Notes under the pieces: generated by a model | Told to the model about the DNA's origin: nothing | The model's input: the letters and a program-made list of their open reading frames with translations, nothing else | Database searches by the model: none | Shown: positions 1-7,613 of the stretch, piece by piece | Layout: every line of letters starts with the position of its first letter | Numbering within the stretch: position 1 is the stretch's first letter | Program-made: the position numbers and the translations under genes | Assembly: GCA_012511135.1 (NCBI GenBank) | Contig: JAAZGQ010000124.1 | Span: forward strand, 1 to 17,266 | DNA length: 17,266 bases | Direction of reading: 5' to 3' | Source of the DNA: Bacteroidales bacterium | Lineage (GTDB): Bacteria > Bacteroidota > Bacteroidia > Bacteroidales > UBA1402

Positions 1-152
1 GCCTTGTACATAAGACTTTTGTCCCCTTCAAAAAAAACGGAGCGCTTTCCCAGCTCTACCTTGTTGCCTCCCAGCTGAATAATTTCTTCAGCCAGAACTT
101 CTTCCAGGCCTTGCAGGGTTTTGGCCAGCATTTCAAAATGTTGTTCTTGCAT
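1..152 (-). CDS. THUMP-domain class I SAM-dependent RNA methyltransferase, N-terminal fragment
   Basis: The reverse strand opens with an ATG at 150-152 and runs off the window edge after about 50 codons. The readable N-terminus (MQEQHFEMLAKTLQGLEEVL, then a segment ending in GDKSLMYK) matches from memory the start of the RlmL/YpsC-like 23S rRNA guanine-N2 methyltransferases common in Bacteroidetes, where an N-terminal ferredoxin-like and THUMP RNA-binding region precedes a Rossmann methyltransferase domain. Only the beginning of the first region is visible, so the catalytic motifs cannot be checked. It begins 9 bases after the stop codon of cysE on the same strand, so the two are probably co-transcribed from the cysE promoter. 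Confidence 0.75.
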   Translation of the reverse strand, partial: MQEQHFEMLAKTLQGLEEVLAEEIIQLGGNKVELGKRSVFFEGDKSLMYK

Positions 153-161
153 TGACTCTTA

Positions 162-1058
162 TTATTCTGAGATACGTTTGGGCTGACAGACACGGGCTCC
201 GGGGAGTACATCTTCGGTAACCCAGATGTTTCCGCCTACTACAGCGTCTTTACCTATGGTAATCCTTCCCAGTATGGTTGCGTTGGAGTAAACAATAACA
301 TTATCTTCGAGAATAGGGTGACGGGCCACCCCTTTGATAGGATTGCCCTTTTCGTCGAGGGGAAAGCTTTTGGCCCCCAGGGTGACACCCTGATATAGTT
401 TGACATTATTCCCCAGAATGGCTGTGGCACCTATAACCACACCCGTTCCGTGATCGATAGAAAAAGATTGTCCTATGCTGGCTGCCGGGTGTATATCGAT
501 GCCGGTTTCGGAATGGGCCATTTCGGTAATAATTCTGGGAATGATTGGTACGTCCAGATTCAACAGAAGATGGGCAATTCGGTAATTGCTTATAGCCCGG
601 ATACCCGGATAGCAATAAATGACTTCGTCTATGCTTTCGGCCGCAGGATCTCCATAGTAAGTAGCCATAATGTCGGTATATAAAGTTTTTCGCAGCTCGG
701 GCAGATTGAAAATAAATTCTTCGGCAATGGTCTCAGCTGCCTGTTTAAGCTCCGTGGCATTCAGGCATTTGTCTTTGGGTGAAAAACACAGTCCTGCGGC
801 AATTTGCCCGCTGAGCAGAACCAGCAGCTTTTCGGTGTTCAGGCCTATGTGATAAGTAAGGTTTTGCTTGTTGACCGAAGCATTTCCATAATAGCCGGGA
901 AAAAGAATGCTGCGGCAAATCTGAATGATTTCTTCCAGTTTCCCGGCCGAGGGCAGACTGTCTGAATAAGCCTGCTCATGCCTTAGTTCTTTGAATGATT
1001 CATATTGAGACAATTGGCAAATGGTTTCTTTCAGCCTTTTAGATTGATTTGTATTCAT
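162..1058 (-). CDS. cysE: Serine O-acetyltransferase
   Basis: This enzyme transfers an acetyl group from acetyl-CoA to L-serine, giving O-acetylserine for cysteine synthesis in the cytoplasm. The 298-residue protein has an N-terminal helical region and a C-terminal left-handed beta-helix built of hexapeptide repeats (IDIHPAASIG, SIDHGTGVVIG, VKLYQGVTLGA, VIVYSNATILG). The catalytic-type histidines sit in the DHGTG and ARHP motifs, as in the family. The start is taken as the ATG at 1056-1058. An in-frame TTG at 1080-1082 would add eight residues, but it overlaps a promoter -7 box on this strand and is probably untranslated. The gene is divergent from the fumarate reductase operon and has the RNA methyltransferase gene 9 bases downstream. 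The length fits the longer Bacteroidetes form. Confidence 0.93.
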   Translation of the reverse strand: MNTNQSKRLKETICQLSQYESFKELRHEQAYSDSLPSAGKLEEIIQICRSILFPGYYGNASVNKQNLTYHIGLNTEKLLVLLSGQIAAGLCFSPKDKCLNATELKQAAETIAEEFIFNLPELRKTLYTDIMATYYGDPAAESIDEVIYCYPGIRAISNYRIAHLLLNLDVPIIPRIITEMAHSETGIDIHPAASIGQSFSIDHGTGVVIGATAILGNNVKLYQGVTLGAKSFPLDEKGNPIKGVARHPILEDNVIVYSNATILGRITIGKDAVVGGNIWVTEDVLPGARVCQPKRISE

Positions 1059-1079
1059 AATTGTTGTATATTTCTCCGG

Positions 1080-1087
1080 CAAAAGTA
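1080..1087 (-). promoter_or_regulatory. cysE promoter -7 box
   Basis: Read on the minus strand this is TACTTTTG, an exact match to the Bacteroidetes -7 consensus TAnnTTTG, 21 bases upstream of the cysE ATG. No clear TTG is found at the expected -33 spacing. Its last three bases are the TTG that could be mistaken for an upstream start codon. Confidence 0.55.
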
Positions 1088-1144
1088 CGTAAATTTTTTA
1101 CTTGATGATTGTTTTTGACATTCCGGAAATATTTCTTTAATTAC

Positions 1145-1175
1145 TTGTCGGTTTCTTAAAAACAATGTACTTTTG
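1145..1175 (+). promoter_or_regulatory. Promoter of the frdCAB-DUF4271-hemD operon
   Basis: TTG at 1145-1147 (-33) is separated by 20 bases from TACTTTTG at 1168-1175 (-7), a full match to the Bacteroidetes housekeeping promoter pattern. The predicted leader before the frdC ATG at 1223 is about 40 bases. The cysE promoter lies back to back with it. Confidence 0.75.
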
Positions 1176-1222
1176 CGGCTTCTTAATTCAAAGAGATTAC
1201 AACTCGCTAATTAAAATCGGAT

Positions 1223-1903
1223 ATGGCTGTTTTTATTATCAATTCATCGATCGGAAGAAAGCTCATAATGAGTATAACGGGAGCTGCACTGGTGCTGTTC
1301 CTTACCTTCCACAGTATTATGAATATTTTCGTAATTATTTCACCTGAGGTGTACGATGCTATATGTCACTTTTTGGGTGCCAACTGGTATGCCCTCGTGG
1401 CGACCATGGGTCTGGCTTTCCTGATGGTGGTTCATATTCTGTACGCTTTTTGGCTTAGCCTGCAAAACAAGATTGCCCGCGGCAAGGATGCCTATGCAAT
1501 CAACAAGCGTCCCAAAGGTGTTGAATGGGCTTCGCAAAATATGTTGGTACTGGGTATCATTATTTTGGGTTTCCTGGGCCTGCATTTGTATAATTTTTGG
1601 TACAAAATGCAATTGACAGAGTTAATCGGTAAAATCAACGGAGAGGAAATAAGTGTAGCTGGAGCCGTTTTGGTAGAAGGTTTGTTCAAAAGCCCGGTGT
1701 ACTGCCTGCTCTACATCGTTTGGCTGGTAGCGCTGTGGTTTCATCTGACCCATGGTGTTTGGAGTGCGCTGCAAAGCATAGGCTTGAGCAACAATACCTG
1801 GTTGCCGCGTATCAAGGTGATCTCGAACATTGTATCGACATTTGTGATAGGCCTCTTCATCCTGATTCCCATTTATTATCTGATTGTAAATCTTATACTA
1901 TAA
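1223..1903 (+). CDS. frdC: Fumarate reductase/succinate dehydrogenase cytochrome b subunit
   Basis: This is the membrane anchor of the three-subunit quinol:fumarate reductase or succinate dehydrogenase. It carries b-type haem and exchanges electrons with menaquinone. The 226-residue protein has about five hydrophobic helices (roughly residues 15-40, 55-80, 105-127, 158-180 and 198-225). Histidines at 30, 71, 121, 174 and 177 lie in or at the ends of these helices and are candidate haem ligands, consistent with the dihaem single-subunit anchors (type B) known from Wolinella and Bacteroides. It is the first gene after a strong promoter, and frdA follows after 8 bases. The direction of the reaction (fumarate reduction or succinate oxidation) cannot be told from sequence. 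An sdhC label would be equally valid. Confidence 0.92.
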   Translation: MAVFIINSSIGRKLIMSITGAALVLFLTFHSIMNIFVIISPEVYDAICHFLGANWYALVATMGLAFLMVVHILYAFWLSLQNKIARGKDAYAINKRPKGVEWASQNMLVLGIIILGFLGLHLYNFWYKMQLTELIGKINGEEISVAGAVLVEGLFKSPVYCLLYIVWLVALWFHLTHGVWSALQSIGLSNNTWLPRIKVISNIVSTFVIGLFILIPIYYLIVNLIL

Positions 1904-1911
1904 CTAAGGCT

Positions 1912-3867
1912 ATGAGTACCGATAAAAATACTAAGACAATTGTCGCAAAGGTACCAGAAGGTGCGTTGAGTGAAAAATGGTCCAATTACAAGGCCCATCA
2001 GAAGCTGGTGAATCCTTCCAATAAGCGTCGTTTGGACGTAATCGTTGTGGGCACCGGTCTGGCAGGAGCTTCCGCTGCAGCCTCTCTGGGAGAACTGGGC
2101 TTTAATGTGCTGAATTTTTGTATTCAGGATTCTCCCCGCCGTGCACACTCCATCGCTGCACAGGGAGGTATTAATGCAGCCAAGAATTATCAAAACGACG
2201 GAGACTCTGTTTATCGTTTGTTTTACGATACCATAAAAGGTGGGGACTATCGTGCCCGCGAAGCCAATGTTTACCGTCTGGCTGAGGTTTCCAACAGCAT
2301 CATTGACCAATGTGTAGCCCAGGGCGTACCTTTTGCCCGTGAATACGGCGGTCTGCTCGATAACCGCTCCTTTGGCGGTGCTCAGGTTTCCCGTACTTTT
2401 TATGCCAGGGGACAAACGGGTCAGCAGCTTTTGCTCGGCGCTTATTCAGCCCTGAGCCGCCAGGTGCACAAAGGCAGCGTTAAGCTCTATACCAGGCGGG
2501 AAATGCTCGATCTGGTTGTTGTGGACGGTAAAGCCAGGGGCATCATAGTGCGCAACCTGACTACCGGTAAGATTGAACGTTATTCAGCTCATGCCGTGGT
2601 AATTGGCACCGGAGGCTACGGTAATGCCTTTTTCCTGTCGACCAATGCAATGGGTTCGAATGGATCAGCAGCCTGGCAGATCTACAAAAAAGGAGCCTAT
2701 TTTGCCAACCCCTGCTACGCGCAGATTCACCCGACCTGTATTCCCGTACATGGAGAATCACAGTCCAAACTAACCCTGATGTCCGAATCATTACGTAACG
2801 ACGGCCGTATCTGGGTACCCAAAAAGAAAGAAGACGCGCAGGCTATTCGCGAAGGTAAATTAAAACCGACCGAAATTGCCGAAGAAGACAGAGATTATTA
2901 TTTGGAGCGCAGGTATCCGGCTTTTGGCAACCTGGTTCCCAGAGACGTGGCCTCGAGAGCCGCCAAAGAACGTTGCGATGCCGGTTACGGAGTTGGAAGC
3001 GGCCTGGCAGTTTATCTGGATTTCAAGGATGCCATAGAGCGTTTGGGTAAAGATGTAGTCGAAGCTCGTTACGGAAATCTTTTCCAGATGTACGAAAAAA
3101 TTGTAGATGAGAATCCCTACGAAACGCCCATGATGATATATCCGGCCATCCATTATACCATGGGAGGTGTCTGGGTTGATTACGAGTTGCAAACCTCCAT
3201 TCCCGGATTGTATTGCATTGGAGAAGCCAATTTCTCCGACCACGGCGCCAACCGCCTGGGTGCTTCGGCCTTGATGCAAGGTTTGGCTGACGGTTATTTT
3301 GTTTTGCCCTATACCATACAAAATTATTTGGCTGACGAAATCCGCACACCGCGCATTTCGACCGATATACCCGAATTTGTAGATGCGGAACGTAAAATCA
3401 GCGAACGAGTAGAGCGACTAATGTCAGTAAAAGGCAAACGTTCTGTGGATTCTCTGCACAAACAATTGGGCCATGTCATGTGGGATTTTGTGGGCATGGG
3501 GCGCAACAAACAAGGCTTGCTCAAAGCCATCGACGACATTAAAAAAGTTAAAAAGGAATTCTGGAGTAATGTCTTTATTCCCGGAGAAGGTCTTGATTTA
3601 AATACCGAACTGGAAAAAGCCCTGCGTTTGGCAGATTTTATCGAGATAGGTGAGCTGATGGCCCGCGATGCACTACATCGTGAAGAATCCTGCGGCGGCC
3701 ATTTCAGGGAAGAATTCCAGACTCCCGAAGGAGAAGCCTTACGTCATGACGACAAGTTCAATTATGTGGCATGCTGGAAATATCTTGGCGAAGATAAAGA
3801 GCCCGAAATGATCAAGGAAGAGTTGAATTATGAGTTCGTACAAGTACAACAACGCAATTACAAATAA
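1912..3867 (+). CDS. frdA: Fumarate reductase/succinate dehydrogenase flavoprotein subunit
   Basis: This is the catalytic subunit that interconverts fumarate and succinate using covalently bound FAD at the cytoplasmic face of the membrane. The 651-residue protein begins MSTDKNTK at 1912. Upstream in-frame sequence from 1720 is coding DNA of frdC in another frame. The dinucleotide-binding motif GTGLAG is at 47-52. His79 in RRAHSIAAQGG is the expected covalent flavin site. The substrate-binding HPT lies around His273, and the catalytic-type arginine is Arg344 in PRDVASRAA. The GASALMQGLADGYF segment near the C-terminal third is family-typical. The length is typical of the group with single cytochrome b anchors. 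The gene lies between frdC (8-base gap) and frdB. Confidence 0.95.
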   Translation: MSTDKNTKTIVAKVPEGALSEKWSNYKAHQKLVNPSNKRRLDVIVVGTGLAGASAAASLGELGFNVLNFCIQDSPRRAHSIAAQGGINAAKNYQNDGDSVYRLFYDTIKGGDYRAREANVYRLAEVSNSIIDQCVAQGVPFAREYGGLLDNRSFGGAQVSRTFYARGQTGQQLLLGAYSALSRQVHKGSVKLYTRREMLDLVVVDGKARGIIVRNLTTGKIERYSAHAVVIGTGGYGNAFFLSTNAMGSNGSAAWQIYKKGAYFANPCYAQIHPTCIPVHGESQSKLTLMSESLRNDGRIWVPKKKEDAQAIREGKLKPTEIAEEDRDYYLERRYPAFGNLVPRDVASRAAKERCDAGYGVGSGLAVYLDFKDAIERLGKDVVEARYGNLFQMYEKIVDENPYETPMMIYPAIHYTMGGVWVDYELQTSIPGLYCIGEANFSDHGANRLGASALMQGLADGYFVLPYTIQNYLADEIRTPRISTDIPEFVDAERKISERVERLMSVKGKRSVDSLHKQLGHVMWDFVGMGRNKQGLLKAIDDIKKVKKEFWSNVFIPGEGLDLNTELEKALRLADFIEIGELMARDALHREESCGGHFREEFQTPEGEALRHDDKFNYVACWKYLGEDKEPEMIKEELNYEFVQVQQRNYK

Positions 3868-3868
3868 T

Positions 3869-4624
3869 ATGGAAAAGACAATAAATATTAGCTTGAAAAT
3901 TTGGCGTCAAAGAGGCCCCAAAGCCAGAGGAGCTTTTGAAACGTATAAGCTGGACGGAGTTTCCACCGACAGTTCTTTTCTGGAAATGTTGGATCAACTC
4001 AATGAACAATTGGTTGCAGAAGGCAAAGAACCGGTTGTCTTTGATCACGATTGCCGCGAAGGTATTTGTGGTATGTGTTCCTTGTACATTAACGGGCATC
4101 CTCACGGGCCTGACGAAGATATCACAACCTGTCAGCTCCACATGCGAAAATTCAAAGACGGAGAAACCATCACAGTAGAACCTTGGCGTTCCCATGGTTT
4201 CCCTGTAATCCGCGACTTGATGGTAGATCGTTCTGCTTTTGACAAAATAATACAGGCCGGTGGCTACGTCTCGGTTAATACCGGAGGAATACCCGATGCT
4301 AACGCTATACCCATTCCAAAGCCTGTTGCAGATATGTCTATGGATGCCGCTGCCTGTATTGGTTGTGGTGCTTGTGTGGCTGCTTGTAAAAACGGTTCGG
4401 CCATGTTGTTTGTTGCAGCCAAAGTCAGCCAGCTGGCCTTATTGCCTCAGGGCAAAGTAGAGGCCGCACGCCGCGCCAAAGCAATGGTTCAGAAAATGGA
4501 CGATTTGGGATTCGGCAATTGCACCAACACCGGTGCCTGCGAAGCCGAATGTCCCAAAAATATATCCATTACTAACATTGCCCGTCTGAACAGAGAATTT
4601 TTGAGTGCCAAAATAAAAGATTAA
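3869..4624 (+). CDS. frdB: Fumarate reductase/succinate dehydrogenase iron-sulfur subunit
   Basis: This subunit carries electrons between the flavin of FrdA and the haems of FrdC. In the 251-residue protein, Cys62, Cys67, Cys70 and Cys88 form the plant-type [2Fe-2S] site. Cys163, Cys166, Cys169, Cys173 and Cys218, Cys224, Cys228 supply ligands for the [4Fe-4S] and [3Fe-4S] clusters, so all expected ligands are present. The start is put at 3869 (MEKTINISLKIW), one base after the frdA stop, because the family N-terminus begins just before the ISLKIWRQ strand. An ATG at 3830 inside frdA would add 13 non-conserved residues and cannot be fully excluded. The next gene starts 6 bases downstream. Confidence 0.95.
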   Translation: MEKTINISLKIWRQRGPKARGAFETYKLDGVSTDSSFLEMLDQLNEQLVAEGKEPVVFDHDCREGICGMCSLYINGHPHGPDEDITTCQLHMRKFKDGETITVEPWRSHGFPVIRDLMVDRSAFDKIIQAGGYVSVNTGGIPDANAIPIPKPVADMSMDAAACIGCGACVAACKNGSAMLFVAAKVSQLALLPQGKVEAARRAKAMVQKMDDLGFGNCTNTGACEAECPKNISITNIARLNREFLSAKIKD

Positions 4625-4630
4625 GCAGCC

Positions 4631-5422
4631 ATGGCTGTCCAGGATTACGTTCGTTCCGAATTGTTTGACTATCCGGAAGCTCCGGACAGCCTGAAAGCTG
4701 ATATTTCCGAAAATTCTCTGACAACAATATCAAAGCCTTTGCACGAAGGCCTGCCCAGACAAGAAGGTCCCATGTCTGGCTTAAAGCCCTTTATCGTTTT
4801 GATATTGGGCCTTTTTGTTTTTTCGTATGTATTTGGTTCAAGAAGCTCGTTGTTTCTTCATTCATTGAAAGACATCTTTGTTTACCGTGAAAGATCCAGC
4901 ATTTTTGTCGATTCTGATGTCAGGTTAGTGCGTTACCAGAGGTTGCTTGCGGTTTTTGGTTTCATTATCTGTCTTTTGTTGTTGTCTCTGATCTTTCAAT
5001 CGGGTCAACAAGCCAGCCTGAACAAATTGGATACTATACGCTTAGGCTATGCTTTGCTCTTTTTGGGAGTGTTTATTTTGGTAAAGTCTTTGTTGTATTG
5101 GTTTTTTACTTTATTTCAGTTTGATGCTACCACAGCCAGGCAATGGCAAAATGATAATTTGCTTTTGTTTATCGTGCTTTCCTTGTTGTACGCTATTCTT
5201 GTTTTTATTAATGAAATAGTATTTATAAGCCTGGAAAATTTGTTATCAATTGCTCTAATCCTTTGGATTTCAAATAAATTGATACTTTCGGCCAAGACTA
5301 TGCATTATTTTTCCCAGCAAAGACTTTCGTGGTTTCATTTTATTATTTACCTTTGCACACTCGAAATTTTGCCCCTTTGTATCTTTTACAAAGGCATTAT
5401 TTGGATACGAGATATTGTATAA
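4631..5422 (+). CDS. DUF4271 family integral membrane protein
   Basis: This is a membrane protein of unknown function that matches, by order and sequence character, the Bacteroidetes DUF4271 family usually encoded directly before hemD. The 263 residues comprise a hydrophilic N-terminal stretch of about 50 residues, then about six hydrophobic segments, with a basic FVYRERSSIF loop after the first. No enzyme motif or signal peptidase site is evident. The gene begins 6 bases after frdB and ends 17 bases before the hemD start, and no promoter or terminator is seen in between, so it appears co-transcribed with the respiratory genes and hemD. A role in envelope or haem metabolism is only suggested by this neighbourhood. 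Confidence 0.85.
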   Translation: MAVQDYVRSELFDYPEAPDSLKADISENSLTTISKPLHEGLPRQEGPMSGLKPFIVLILGLFVFSYVFGSRSSLFLHSLKDIFVYRERSSIFVDSDVRLVRYQRLLAVFGFIICLLLLSLIFQSGQQASLNKLDTIRLGYALLFLGVFILVKSLLYWFFTLFQFDATTARQWQNDNLLLFIVLSLLYAILVFINEIVFISLENLLSIALILWISNKLILSAKTMHYFSQQRLSWFHFIIYLCTLEILPLCIFYKGIIWIRDIV

Positions 5423-5439
5423 TTTAAACGATTATCGCG

Positions 5440-6216
5440 TTGAAAATCAAAAAGATCCTCGTTTCTCAGCCGCAACCGTCCACTGAGAAATCTCCTTACT
5501 TCGATATCGAAAAAAAATACGGAGTTAAGTGTGTGTTCAGGCCTTTTATCAAAGTAGAAGGTATAAGTGCTAAGGAGTTCAGGCAACAGAAAATTGCTAT
5601 TCAGGATTATTCTGCTGTAGTTTTTACAGCCAGAACTGCCATTGATCATTTTTTTCGTTTGTGTGAGGAACTGAGAGTATCGGTTTCTGAAGACCTAAAG
5701 TATTTTTGTGTTGGGGAACAAATAGCCCTGTACTTGCAAAAATACATTCAATACAGAAAACGCAAGATTTTTTATCCCGAAAGTGGAAAGGTAGAAGATT
5801 TGGTTGCACTCATTCAAAAACACAGCGATGACAACAACTTTTTAGTTTCGGTATCTTACGTTCACAAAGACGATTTAATTACCAGCCTGGACGATAATGG
5901 CATTAATTACAGTAAAGCCGTTATGTATCGTACAGTTAGCAACGACTTCGAAAAAGACGAAGTATTTGATTACGATATGTTGATTTTCTTCAGTCCTTCG
6001 GGTGTGGTGGCTTTGTTAAAGAATTTTCCGGATTTTGTTCAGGGCGATATACGCATTGCCTGCTTAGGGCCTACCACAGCCAGAGCTGTCCGCGAAGCGG
6101 GTTTGCGTTTGGATCTGGAAGCTCCCACGCCCGCCGCTCCTTCTATTACTGCCGCTTTGGAACAGTATCTAAAGGACAATAGCAATAACAAAAATCTCAA
6201 CATCAACAAAAAGTAA
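5440..6216 (+). CDS. hemD: Uroporphyrinogen-III synthase
   Basis: HemD closes hydroxymethylbilane to uroporphyrinogen III, inverting ring D, on the route to haem and sirohaem in the cytoplasm. The 258-residue protein starts with TTG at 5440 (MKIKKILVSQPQPSTEKSPY), which agrees with the N-terminus I recall for Bacteroides homologues. No ATG is available nearby. Recognisable blocks are VVFTARTAIDHFF (~60-72), the AVMYRTVSNDF segment that begins the second lobe's strand, LIFFSPSGV, and the C-terminal CLGPTTARAVREAGL. HemD proteins are poorly conserved, and this one belongs to the Bacteroidetes branch. It is the last gene before the terminator at 6237-6284. Its end is hydrophilic and repetitive in asparagine and lysine. 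Confidence 0.9.
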   Translation: MKIKKILVSQPQPSTEKSPYFDIEKKYGVKCVFRPFIKVEGISAKEFRQQKIAIQDYSAVVFTARTAIDHFFRLCEELRVSVSEDLKYFCVGEQIALYLQKYIQYRKRKIFYPESGKVEDLVALIQKHSDDNNFLVSVSYVHKDDLITSLDDNGINYSKAVMYRTVSNDFEKDEVFDYDMLIFFSPSGVVALLKNFPDFVQGDIRIACLGPTTARAVREAGLRLDLEAPTPAAPSITAALEQYLKDNSNNKNLNINKK

Positions 6217-6236
6217 TATTCTTTTATATTAGTCCC

Positions 6237-6284
6237 AAGACACTTTATTTCGCTATTTTTGCAGAAATAAGGTGTCTTTTTTTT
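6237..6284 (+). terminator. Intrinsic terminator of the frd-hemD operon, with the rnpA promoter in its loop
   Basis: Arms 6237-6250 (AAGACACTTTATTT) and 6265-6278 (AAATAAGGTGTCTT) pair along all 14 positions, one of them a U-G pair at 6244/6271. C6251-G6264 extends the stem to 15. Eight Ts at 6277-6284 follow and abut the rnpA ATG at 6285. The stem is AU-rich, but its length and U-tract make it convincing. Confidence 0.85.
6254..6261 (+). promoter_or_regulatory. rnpA promoter -7 box inside the terminator loop
   Basis: TATTTTTG matches TAnnTTTG exactly and lies wholly within the 14-base terminator loop. A start site about 7 bases downstream would leave a leader of roughly 17-20 bases before rnpA. 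No TTG is found at -33. Confidence 0.6.
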
Positions 6285-6674
6285 ATGGATACAACTCAAC
6301 TATCTTTTGGTAAACAGGAACGTTTGTGTGGAGAATTACGCATAAACAAGCTCTTTGAGCAGGGAAAATCCTTCTTTGTCTACCCTCTGAGAGTATGCTG
6401 GATGTATTTACCTGAGACAGAAGAAGCTGGAGTGCAAATAATGGTGTCTGTCCCCAAAAAAAAGATACGAAAAGCGGTGCATCGTAATAGAGCAAGACGA
6501 CTTATTAAAGAAACATATCGACTTTCCAAAAGCAGTCTGCTTGGGGAAGTGCAAGAAAAAAACGGACAATTGCTGCTGGCATTTATCTGGATGTCTGAAA
6601 AAGTCCCCGAATTTAATGACTTAGAAACCAAAATACACGAAGCCCTCCGAATTTTAAGAAATAAGATAACATGA
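6285..6674 (+). CDS. rnpA: Ribonuclease P protein component
   Basis: RnpA is the protein cofactor of RNase P, which trims the 5' leader from tRNA precursors. The 129-residue basic protein has the expected order: an N-terminal GKQERL, a central strand region with PLRVCWMYL, VSVPKKKIRKAVHRN, and the RNR helix motif at 67-69 followed by RARRLIKETYR. The ATG at 6285 sits immediately after the T-run of the preceding terminator, so its own leader must be very short. The stop overlaps the yidD start in an ATGA junction at 6671-6674, suggesting translational coupling. The gene is not next to dnaA or rpmH, as is usual in Bacteroidetes. Confidence 0.93.
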   Translation: MDTTQLSFGKQERLCGELRINKLFEQGKSFFVYPLRVCWMYLPETEEAGVQIMVSVPKKKIRKAVHRNRARRLIKETYRLSKSSLLGEVQEKNGQLLLAFIWMSEKVPEFNDLETKIHEALRILRNKIT

Positions 6675-6892
6675 GAAAGCTGGCCATTTTTTTAGTCTTA
6701 TTGCCAGTGCGGTTTTACAGGTTGTTCATTTCCCCCTTGTTTCCGTCTTCCTGCCGCTATACCCCCACTTGTTCGGAATATGCTGTGCAGGCTGTGCAAA
6801 AGCACGGACCTTTTAAAGGGGGCTGGCTGGCCATAAAAAGAATTTTGCGTTGTCATCCCTGGGGAGGGCATGGCTACGATCCGGTGCCCTGA
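6671..6892 (+). CDS. yidD: Membrane protein insertion efficiency factor YidD
   Basis: YidD is a small membrane-associated protein that assists insertion of membrane proteins, probably together with YidC. The 73-residue product has a hydrophobic, basic N-terminal helix (LAIFLVLLPVRFYRLFISPL) and then the family hallmark CRYTPTCSEYA, HGPFKGGWLAIKRILRCHPW and GGHGYDPVP. All three conserved cysteines are present. It overlaps rnpA by four bases (ATGA), the usual rnpA-yidD arrangement, though yidC itself is not in this window. Confidence 0.93.
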   Translation: MRKLAIFLVLLPVRFYRLFISPLFPSSCRYTPTCSEYAVQAVQKHGPFKGGWLAIKRILRCHPWGGHGYDPVP

Positions 6893-6926
6893 AACCTGTA
6901 ACTTGAGGTCAAAACATGAATCAACT

Positions 6927-7613
6927 ATGTTTGTAGATATTCATACACACAGATCAGAACATTATCTGAAGCTCATTAAGCAGAAGCAATTTGATTCGCC
7001 GAATAGCAACACTTACAACGATTCCCGATTGTTTCTAAATATAGCTCCCGAGGATTTTCATCCGGACTTGAATTTGCCTCCCCGGTTCAGCCTGAGTACG
7101 GGCATTCATCCCTGGAGAGCTCATACATTGCCGGAAGCAGAAAAATTAGAACTGCTACTTACACATCCGGCCATCAAGCTGATTGGAGAAATTGGCCTGG
7201 ACAAAAATTGCACTGTGCCTTTTGAACAGCAATTAAAGATCTTCGATTTGCAACTGAAAATAGCCGGGGTCCAAAAAAAACCGGTTGTTATACATCAGGT
7301 GGGAAGTATGGCAGAGATACTGGCCTGCAAAAAAAAACATCCCGAAATTCCGGCCTGGGTCATTCATGGATTCAGGGGCAAAAAAACACAGGCTTTGCAA
7401 TGGCTACAACATGATTTTTATCTGTCATTTGGAGCTCAGTTCAACGAAACAGCCCTGCAGACCTGTCCGGTAGAAAGCCTTCTTTTTGAGACCGATGCTT
7501 CGGGACTAGCCATTGAAGAGATATACAAAAGAGCCGCACAGGCATTGGCTTGTCCTGTTGCGGCTCTTGAAGTTCAGGTAGAAAAAAATGTAAACTGCTT
7601 GTTTAACCAATAA
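6927..7613 (+). CDS. TatD family metal-dependent hydrolase
   Basis: This is a TIM-barrel metallohydrolase of the TatD family, whose members are reported as metal-dependent DNases or related phosphoesterases. The substrate here is unknown. The 228-residue protein begins MFVDIHTHR. Metal-site residues are complete: His6 and His8 (HTH), Glu88 in IGEIGLD, His123 in VVIHQ, His147 in VIHGFRG and Asp190 in FETDAS. It is somewhat shorter than the 255-265 residues of E. coli TatD, as is common in Bacteroidetes. An in-frame ATG at 6870 inside yidD is rejected because the family starts just before the HTH motif. The gene follows yidD by 34 bases. Its 3' end overlaps the convergent regulator gene by 11 bases and contains a long hairpin at 7529-7568. 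Confidence 0.87.
   Translation: MFVDIHTHRSEHYLKLIKQKQFDSPNSNTYNDSRLFLNIAPEDFHPDLNLPPRFSLSTGIHPWRAHTLPEAEKLELLLTHPAIKLIGEIGLDKNCTVPFEQQLKIFDLQLKIAGVQKKPVVIHQVGSMAEILACKKKHPEIPAWVIHGFRGKKTQALQWLQHDFYLSFGAQFNETALQTCPVESLLFETDASGLAIEEIYKRAAQALACPVAALEVQVEKNVNCLFNQ
7527..7568 (-). terminator. Putative terminator of the response-regulator gene, inside tatD
   Basis: Arms 7529-7538 (AAGAGCCGCA) and 7559-7568 (TGCGGCTCTT) pair perfectly. CAGG 7539-7542 pairs with CCTG 7554-7557 after one bulged base, giving 14 pairs and an 11-base loop. On the minus strand four Ts (7530-7527) follow the stem, then GTATAT. The hairpin lies 35 bases beyond the regulator's stop codon. The plus strand has no T-run after it. 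Confidence 0.6.

Noticed and set aside
2860..3321. Open frame of about 150 codons on the minus strand within frdA
   Set aside because: It lies opposite a well-conserved gene, has no promoter or recognisable domain, and its length is explained by codon bias of frdA. The same holds for the minus-strand frame at 1876-2415.
3830..3868. Earlier frdB start inside the end of frdA
   Set aside because: The 13 extra residues are polar and not part of the family N-terminus. ATG 3869 begins right before the conserved strand.
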